Part shown: in pieces, positions 13,459 to 17,970 of the stretch
How positions within the stretch are numbered: the stretch's first letter is position 1
How the letters are laid out: every line of letters begins with the position of its first letter
Source: CAYNDB01 sp964395915
GTDB taxonomy: Bacteria; Nitrospinota_A; UBA7883; JAJRTC01
Length of the DNA stretch: 17,970 nt
Assembly (NCBI GenBank): GCA_964395915.1
Contig: CAYNDB010000048.1
Location: 1-17,970, forward strand
Direction of reading: 5' to 3'
Translations under genes and position numbers: made by a program
Notes under the pieces: model-generated
Databases searched by the model: none
Seen by the model: the letters and a program-made list of their open reading frames with translations, nothing else
Told to the model about the DNA's origin: nothing

Positions 13459-14151
13459 ATGAGAAACTTTTTTTATCTGTTATATAAAGCTTTTCTCGAT
13501 GTCGTCCCGCTTATCGGGATTGTTTTGGCCTTTCAATTGCTGGTTATAAGAGAGCCTTTCGAAAACCCTGCCAGCGCCGTTCTTGGCGTGGTTTGCGTGG
13601 TGTTCGGTTTATTCCTGTTCATGCGCGGGCTCGAAGCCGGGCTTTTCCCGTTAGGTGAATCTATGGCGTATTCATTCGCCGCCAAAGGTAACATCTATTG
13701 GCTGATAGCCTTTGCCGCGGCCATAGGTTACGCATCCACAATCGCTGAACCATCCCTGGCGGCCATTGCTGGTAAGGTCGAGCAGGTAACTTCTGGGGAA
13801 ATTAGCGCCTTCTCTTTGCGAAACGCAGTCGCCGTTGGTGTGGCGGCGGGGATATCCATGGGAGCTTTTCGGATCGTTCTCGGGCATCCAATTCACTATT
13901 ATTTCATTTCAGGATATCTCGTTGTAGCCTTGATGACTTCTATCGCGCCACCAGAAATTATAGGTATTGCATATGATTCCGGAGGTGTGACCACTTCAAG
14001 CGTCACGGTTCCGCTTGTGACAGCGCTGGGTATCGGCCTCGCCAATTCCATAGGAGGGCGAAATCCTCTGGTTGACGGATTTGGTCTTGTAGCGTTCGCA
14101 TCGCTGATGCCAATAATCACAGTGATGGGATATGGGCTTATAGTCTTATGA
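13459..14151 (+). CDS. DUF1538 membrane protein, first subunit
   Basis: The 230-residue protein is almost entirely hydrophobic, with about seven helices by eye. It carries the DUF1538 signatures IGYASTIAEPSLAAIA (about 90-105), FSLRNAVAVGVAAGIS (about 121-136) and IAYDSGGVTTSSVTVPLVT (about 175-193). The last looks like a substrate- or ion-binding loop, with conserved Asp, Gly and Ser/Thr. DUF1538 proteins are thought to be transporters of unknown substrate. They are often found as a single double-length protein, whereas here the halves are two genes. I prefer the second of two adjacent ATGs (13459), since GGAG at 13450-13453 is only 2 bases before the first but 5 before the second. The stop overlaps the next start as ATGA. 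Confidence 0.88.
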   Translation: MRNFFYLLYKAFLDVVPLIGIVLAFQLLVIREPFENPASAVLGVVCVVFGLFLFMRGLEAGLFPLGESMAYSFAAKGNIYWLIAFAAAIGYASTIAEPSLAAIAGKVEQVTSGEISAFSLRNAVAVGVAAGISMGAFRIVLGHPIHYYFISGYLVVALMTSIAPPEIIGIAYDSGGVTTSSVTVPLVTALGIGLANSIGGRNPLVDGFGLVAFASLMPIITVMGYGLIVL

Positions 14152-14867
14152 ATGAAATTTTCAGCGCCGCTATCGCCGACTTTCTTTCCGTTCTTATAGA
14201 TGTCGCTCCAATTGCGGCTGTAGTTGTTTTCTTTCAATTTGGGGTTTTGCGCCGTTCCCTGCCAAACCCAAAGATGATTGTCCTCGGATTTTTAGCGGTG
14301 GTGGCCGGTCTTTATATTTTTCTTATAGGGCTGGATATGAGCCTTTTCCCGGTGGGAGAGGCTATGGCCAAGCGGCTGGCGAAACCTGAGACACGTATAT
14401 GGGCCATTTTGTTTGCTTTTTGTATCGGTTACTCAACTACCCTTGCCGAGCCTGCGCTTTTGGCGATAGCGGCAAAAGCGGAAGATATAACTGCTGGGGG
14501 GCTCAACAGCTTTGCTTTACGCAACGCTGTGGCCATAGGAGTGGCGATAGGGCTTACACTGGGGGTTTACAGAATATTTTCGGGCGGCCCGTTGTGGCTG
14601 TTTATTCTGTCCGGATACGTGGTTGTCATAGCGCTCACATATGTGGCGCCAAAGGAGATCATTCCGCTTGCATATGATTCCGGCGGAGTTACTACGTCCA
14701 CCATTACCGTTCCGCTCGTCACCGCATTAGGTGTTGGGCTGGCCAGCAATATTCCGGGGCGAGACCCGATTATAGATGGTTTTGGGCTAATAGCCTTTGC
14801 GTCTGTTTTCCCGATAGCCACTGTATTGGGATACGCGATAATTATCCGTGGTATTAACAAAGCTTAG
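14148..14867 (+). CDS. DUF1538 membrane protein, second subunit
   Basis: The 239-residue product is homologous over its whole length to the preceding protein. It shares IGYSTTLAEPALLAIAAKAE, FALRNAVAIGVAIG, LAYDSGGVTTSTITVPLVT and DGFGLIAFAS. By eye more than half the positions of the C-terminal two-thirds are identical. The pair arose by tandem duplication, or by splitting of a fused two-repeat protein. The ATG overlaps the upstream TGA by four bases, indicating translational coupling and probably a 1:1 complex. The PII-like gene follows after 17 bases. An odd number of helices per subunit, if real, would let the two subunits insert in opposite orientations. That is an inference from hydrophobicity by eye. 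Confidence 0.88.
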   Translation: MNEIFSAAIADFLSVLIDVAPIAAVVVFFQFGVLRRSLPNPKMIVLGFLAVVAGLYIFLIGLDMSLFPVGEAMAKRLAKPETRIWAILFAFCIGYSTTLAEPALLAIAAKAEDITAGGLNSFALRNAVAIGVAIGLTLGVYRIFSGGPLWLFILSGYVVVIALTYVAPKEIIPLAYDSGGVTTSTITVPLVTALGVGLASNIPGRDPIIDGFGLIAFASVFPIATVLGYAIIIRGINKA

Positions 14868-14884
14868 AAAGGGGTGATTTCGAG

Positions 14885-15214
14885 ATGGATTTCAACGTTA
14901 TCATGACAATCTGCCCAGCGGACAAACAACGAGAAATAGTGGATGCCGCTAAGGCGGCGGGGGCCAGAGGCGCCACGCTTCTTTCCGCCAGAGGAACCGG
15001 TGTAAAAGAAGCGAAAACCTTTTTCGGCCTTAGCCTGGACAGGCCGCAGGAAGCCGTGTTCATGCTTGTAGAGAAACAGCTTTGCAAGAAAATCATGGAT
15101 GCTATTTACAATGCCGGAGACATGATACAGCCGGGAAACGGTATATGCTTCTCCATACCGGTGGAGTCATTTATGGGGCTTGAAAGCCAGCTGTCTACCA
15201 TTGAAAAGAAGTGA
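14885..15214 (+). CDS. PII-like signalling protein
   Basis: The 109-residue protein matches the PII (GlnB-like) ferredoxin fold in outline: an N-terminal strand (FNVIMTICPAD), helix 1 (KQREIVDAAKAAGARGATLL), a T-loop region, a strand (AVFMLVEKQ), helix 2 (LCKKIMDAIYNAG), a B-loop-like segment (MIQPGNGICFSIPVE) and a C-terminal tail. The T-loop region (ARGTGVKEAKTFFGLSLDR) is short and lacks the Tyr that is uridylylated in GlnB, so it is a divergent PII-like protein. PII-like proteins sense nucleotides and often gate a membrane transporter encoded next door. Here that neighbour is the DUF1538 pair. The start follows AAGGGG about 10 bases upstream. Confidence 0.85.
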   Translation: MDFNVIMTICPADKQREIVDAAKAAGARGATLLSARGTGVKEAKTFFGLSLDRPQEAVFMLVEKQLCKKIMDAIYNAGDMIQPGNGICFSIPVESFMGLESQLSTIEKK

Positions 15215-15237
15215 GTGGGAGTTCCTTTAAGAATCAA

Positions 15238-15266
15238 GGCTTGGTAATATAAAGCCATGCTTTTTT
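15238..15266 (+). terminator. Weak candidate terminator after the DUF1538-PII operon
   Basis: GGCTT (15238-15242) can pair with AAGCC (15252-15256), or AAAGC (15251-15255) with GCTTT (15259-15263). A run of six T (15261-15266) follows. The stems are only 5 bp, so efficiency is doubtful, but the place, 24 bases after the PII-like stop, is right. Confidence 0.3.
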
Positions 15267-15338
15267 AATGGTGGACATAAACGCTAATTAATGAAGCTGC
15301 GATAAACTAACGCGGAGGATAAAGGAGGGATATGGGTA

Positions 15339-15554
15339 ATGGCTACGAAAACGATTGATATTAATGGAATGAGCTGCGGTCATTGCGTAAACTGGATAAC
15401 GGAAGCGTTGAAAGGTATCGAGGGTGTGACATCCGCCCAGATAAGCCTTGAAACGAAAAATGCTATCGTTGAGTATGATGAAGGCGAAGTAACCGACGAT
15501 ATGATGAAATCGGCCATTGAAAAGGCTGGATATACTGTGAAATTCCTATCCTGA
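15339..15554 (+). CDS. HMA-domain metallochaperone (CopZ/Atx1-like)
   Basis: The 71-residue protein is a single heavy-metal-associated domain with the ferredoxin-like pattern and the CxxC metal site in NGMSCGHCVNWI (C13, C16), followed by ALKGIEGVTSAQISL, AIVEYDEGEVTD and AIEKAGYTV. Such proteins carry Cu(I) or similar soft metals in the cytosol to a P-type ATPase. Neither an ATPase nor a regulator lies beside it, so the metal is uncertain. The start at 15339 is fixed by a strong AAAGGAGG 10 bases upstream. An earlier ATG at 15331, in another frame, yields only eight codons. It ends 18 bases from the convergent ABC ATPase gene. Confidence 0.93.
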   Translation: MATKTIDINGMSCGHCVNWITEALKGIEGVTSAQISLETKNAIVEYDEGEVTDDMMKSAIEKAGYTVKFLS

Positions 15555-15572
15555 TAACAGAAAACTGTCGAT

Positions 15573-16253
15573 TCAAACGCTCCTTTTTAAGGAGCTGTAT
15601 TTCTCCAACTTTCCATCACGTATGCGCAAGGTTCTTTGCGCATGGGAAGCTATATCCTGATCGTGCGTTACAACGATCAACGTTACGCCAGTGGCATTGA
15701 GCTCTTTTAACAGTTCTATAATTTTCAAACCGGTCTTGGTGTCAAGGTTGCCGGTTGGCTCGTCCGCCAGGATCAGCTTGGGCTCTCCTACAATAGCTCT
15801 GGCAATGGCTGTTCTTTGCGATTCGCCGCCGGATATCTGCCCCGGGAAATGATGCATCCTATGTTTAAGACCAACCCGCTCCAGAGCCTCTATAGCTTTT
15901 TCTTTTGGGTCAGACTCTCCGCGGTAATAAAGGGGGAGGCATACGTTTTCCAAAATAGAGTTTCGCGGCAACAGGTTGTGGCTTTGGAAGATGAAACCTA
16001 TTTCCCTGTTACGGGTTGCGGAAAGCTCATTATCCGACAACCCCGCAACGCTTTTACCATCCAGCAAATATTCTCCACTAGTAGGGACGTCCAGCAACCC
16101 TAAAATATTCATCAAGGTCGACTTGCCAGAGCCGGATGGCCCCATCAAGGCGGAAAATGAGCCTTGGTCGATCTCGAAGCTTACCCCGCCAAGGGCTTCG
16201 ACACGCTCTCCGTTCATGCTGTAAACTTTTTTAAGATCAACTACCCGAATCAT
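15573..16253 (-). CDS. MacB/LolD-type ABC transporter ATP-binding protein
   Basis: The 226-residue ATPase has Walker A GPSGSGKST (residues 38-46), Q-loop Q90, signature SGGES (141-145, with Glu where Gln is usual), Walker B LILADE with PTGNLD after it, and switch His197. The sequence style (MGPSGSGKSTLMNILGLLD, ADEPTGNLDT) is that of the MacB/LolD/FtsE group, which powers FtsX-type permeases for lipoprotein release or drug and peptide export. It overlaps the upstream adaptor gene by 17 bases. No permease gene follows. The next gene to the left is on the other strand. The ATPase thus appears separated from its permease. Confidence 0.92.
   Translation of the reverse strand: MIRVVDLKKVYSMNGERVEALGGVSFEIDQGSFSALMGPSGSGKSTLMNILGLLDVPTSGEYLLDGKSVAGLSDNELSATRNREIGFIFQSHNLLPRNSILENVCLPLYYRGESDPKEKAIEALERVGLKHRMHHFPGQISGGESQRTAIARAIVGEPKLILADEPTGNLDTKTGLKIIELLKELNATGVTLIVVTHDQDIASHAQRTLRIRDGKLEKYSSLKRSV
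15579..15595. terminator. Hairpin between convergent genes, possible bidirectional stop
   Basis: GCTCCTT (15579-15585), loop TTT, AAGGAGC (15589-15595) is a perfect 7-bp stem in the last codons of the ABC ATPase gene, 25 bases beyond the HMA gene stop. There is no proper T-run after the stem on either strand, so termination is only a possibility. Confidence 0.3.
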
Positions 16254-17370
16254 TCTTTTTTTCAGGCCGTAACAATATCTTGTCGCCCTCCTTTACCCCT
16301 TCTGATATTTCCGTCTCAAAACCGTTGGACAGACCAAGAGCGACCTCCCGTTTCATGAGTCCGTTTTCTTCCAGAACATACACATACCCTTTTTGCTCAT
16401 CGTTTTTATCGATTTTGATGGCGGAGTCCGGCGCTATTAAAATATTTTTTCTGACTTTGAGTATCATGTCGACGTTTGCGGTCATCTTTGGTTTAAGCAA
16501 GTAAAGATCGTCGCCAAACGCTTCAACTTTTACGCGGAACACTGTAATGTTATCTCTCGATTCACCCATGGGATATACTCGAGTCACTTTTCCTTTGAAC
16601 GTTTTGTCCGCATATGCGTCTACCGTCAACTTAGTCTTCTGACCTACGGATACTTTACCGATGTCGGTTTCATCCACCAGCGTCATGACGAAAATTCGTG
16701 AGAGATCGGCCACCACACACAGTTTTGTTCCGCCGGAAAAAGAGGTTATACCGGAAGAAATTATCTGCCCTCGCTCAACCGATTTTTCTATAATCACTCC
16801 ATCAATGGGTGAGACGATCACCGTATCTTCAAGGCGCTCTTTTGCGTCTTCCACCACTAGCCTGGCCTTTCGTATGGCGGCGTTCACTTCGCTTATCCTT
16901 GCGTGGGCTTTTGTGGTGGCCGCCTCGGCGCTTTCCAGCGCTTCTTTAGATACCAGGCTTTTCCTACTAAGAGCTTCCGCCCTTTTCAGTTTCGATTCCT
17001 TTTCCATAAGATCCGCTTTGGCGAATTGCAGGTCGGCCAGAGCGCGGGAAAGATCCGCCTCTCTTTGTGCGAGCGAACGGCGCTCTGTTCTTGGATCCAG
17101 TTTTAAAAGTGTTTGGCCAGCTTTGACTTTATCGCCAGGCTCGAAAGGGAACTCAAGTATTTTCCCCGACGCTTTCGACTTTACCTCTACCTTAAAATTT
17201 GGCTCTATAACGCCGGAGGCGGATATGGCCAGAACAAGATCGCCCCGTTCAACTGCGATGGTTTTCCCAACAGTTTTGTTATCGGCTTCCCGGTGGCCGC
17301 CTGCAAAGTAATATATTGTCACAGCGATAAGAATCGCCGTCATAATAACTATTATTCGGTTTTTATTCAT
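16237..17370 (-). CDS. MacA/HlyD-family periplasmic adaptor (membrane fusion) protein
   Basis: The 377-residue protein has an N-terminal membrane anchor (residues 5-23), then a barrel-sandwich (lipoyl-like) half (about 38-80, including KSKASGKILEFPFEPGDKVKAGQTLLKLD). An alpha-helical coiled-coil hairpin spans about 80-170 (Ala/Glu/Lys/Arg-rich heptads). The returning lipoyl half is SPIDGVIIEKSVERGQIIS, followed by beta-barrel and membrane-proximal domains (VVADLSRIFVMTLVDETDIGKV, MTANVDMILKVRKN). This is the MacA order. It would link an inner-membrane ABC transporter to a TolC-type outer-membrane channel. No obvious Shine-Dalgarno site precedes ATG 17370. It is first in a two-gene unit with the ATPase, and the permease is missing. 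Confidence 0.92.
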   Translation of the reverse strand: MNKNRIIVIMTAILIAVTIYYFAGGHREADNKTVGKTIAVERGDLVLAISASGVIEPNFKVEVKSKASGKILEFPFEPGDKVKAGQTLLKLDPRTERRSLAQREADLSRALADLQFAKADLMEKESKLKRAEALSRKSLVSKEALESAEAATTKAHARISEVNAAIRKARLVVEDAKERLEDTVIVSPIDGVIIEKSVERGQIISSGITSFSGGTKLCVVADLSRIFVMTLVDETDIGKVSVGQKTKLTVDAYADKTFKGKVTRVYPMGESRDNITVFRVKVEAFGDDLYLLKPKMTANVDMILKVRKNILIAPDSAIKIDKNDEQKGYVYVLEENGLMKREVALGLSNGFETEISEGVKEGDKILLRPEKKNDSGS

Positions 17371-17456
17371 AAAGAAAATGATACCATCCTGTGGTTTAGA
17401 TCAGCCTGGAAACCTTGGGAGGATTATCTTATATGGCCAGGGGAGAGAAAGTACAG

Positions 17457-17963
17457 CTATTCGGGCGGGAGGAGGTCTTCAAGAAAAAATGCGGAAAGCT
17501 CCACCCTTCCGGCAAGTCCGGATTTTTTATATATTTCCAGCGATTGCTGGCGAACCGTTCGTTCGCTGGTTTTGCGTATTTTTGCGATTTCCTTAAATGA
17601 GAAACCTTTTAAAAGGAGAAAACCTATCTCTGTTTCGGCTGGAGTAAACTTCCATCTTGCAAACTGACGTTCAATTGCGAGGCTTAAGCCTTCAATATAT
17701 TTCTGCGCCTCTTTCCGCCACTTCAAAAGATCAGATTCTGTTTTTTCTAAATCCCTAGTGATTATTTCGGTTTCCTTCTTTGTAATGTAAAGCTCTCGTA
17801 ATATAAGCCCCAGACCGCCGATCGATAAAAAAAACATTATGCCTTCTGTGGCGATATGGTTCGAAGAGCTGCCTTCAAGATAGTCATCGATCATATCGTA
17901 AGCCGCCACGGCAGAGAGAACCGTCAGTATCACGAATAAAAGAATCCGTTCTTGTGTTCCCAT
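17457..17963 (-). CDS. Membrane-bound LuxR-type helix-turn-helix regulator
   Basis: The 168-residue protein has two N-terminal membrane helices (about 6-22 and 41-59) joined by a short loop with acidic residues (MIDDYLEGSSSNHIATEG). A charged coiled coil (about 60-100) follows, then a LuxR/GerE-type DNA-binding domain (about 103-160: FTPAETEIGFLLLKGFSFKEIAKIRKTSERTVRQQSLEIYKKSGL). There is no receiver domain, so signal sensing must be through the membrane part or partner proteins. The gene lies 86 bases upstream of the adaptor-ATPase pair on the same strand and may regulate it. The ATG at 17963 lies 7 bases from the window edge, so its ribosome-binding site is not visible, and an upstream start cannot be excluded. 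Confidence 0.86.
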   Translation of the reverse strand: MGTQERILLFVILTVLSAVAAYDMIDDYLEGSSSNHIATEGIMFFLSIGGLGLILRELYITKKETEIITRDLEKTESDLLKWRKEAQKYIEGLSLAIERQFARWKFTPAETEIGFLLLKGFSFKEIAKIRKTSERTVRQQSLEIYKKSGLAGRVELSAFFLEDLLPPE

Positions 17964-17970
17964 TTAGTTT

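Noticed and set aside
15331..15357. First ATG after the strong AAAGGAGG site near the HMA gene
   Set aside because: It is too close to the site and runs only eight codons in another frame. The ATG at 15339 opens the full HMA domain.

Overview
The window looks like chromosome of a Gram-negative (two-membrane) bacterium of roughly balanced base composition. It encodes a periplasmic parvulin-type isomerase, a MacA-type membrane fusion protein and a secreted BNR-repeat hydrolase. I cannot name the taxon. A run of exactly 100 N (7618-7717) marks a scaffold join of unknown true length, so order across it is assembly-dependent. No stretch over 300 bases lacks a gene. The larger gaps (1378-1571, 3027-3282, 9406-9595, 11059-11229) hold inverted repeats, operators or AT-rich promoter-like DNA and no further gene that I can see.

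Left part (1-4350), metal and metalloid handling. It starts inside an ACR3 arsenite exporter, which converges on an uncharacterised five-helix membrane protein preceded by a perfect 17-bp inverted repeat. Next comes a leftward operon: a CsoR-family repressor, a MerT-MerP fusion (merTP) and a stand-alone CopZ-N-terminal-like Cys-rich protein. Three matching C-tract/G-tract palindromes lie in front of the repressor gene and merTP. One fills the spacer of the repressor gene's promoter exactly. No mercuric reductase gene is present. A small membrane protein and an overlapping SAM methyltransferase follow on the plus strand. The methyltransferase reading frame runs into an antisense tRNA-Leu(CAG).

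Middle (4415-12126). A predicted promoter leads into a GT2 glycosyltransferase, a cardiolipin-synthase-like PLD enzyme and a secreted BNR/sialidase-like protein that is cut by the N gap. Beyond the gap, on the minus strand, are a membrane-anchored beta-helix-like protein with four 44-residue repeats, a REP/MITE-like palindromic element, and the FetA-FetB iron-export ABC transporter pair. A J-domain/HEAT-like protein diverges from fetA.

Right part (12286-17970). A membrane-anchored parvulin isomerase precedes a tight operon of two homologous DUF1538 membrane proteins, overlapping by ATGA, and a PII-like signalling protein. I consider this the most interesting little-described system here: a PII-gated two-subunit transporter is a reasonable hypothesis. 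After it come a small HMA metallochaperone and, converging from the minus strand, a LolD/MacB-type ATPase and a MacA-type adaptor with no permease gene beside them. A membrane-bound LuxR-type regulator lies upstream of the adaptor.
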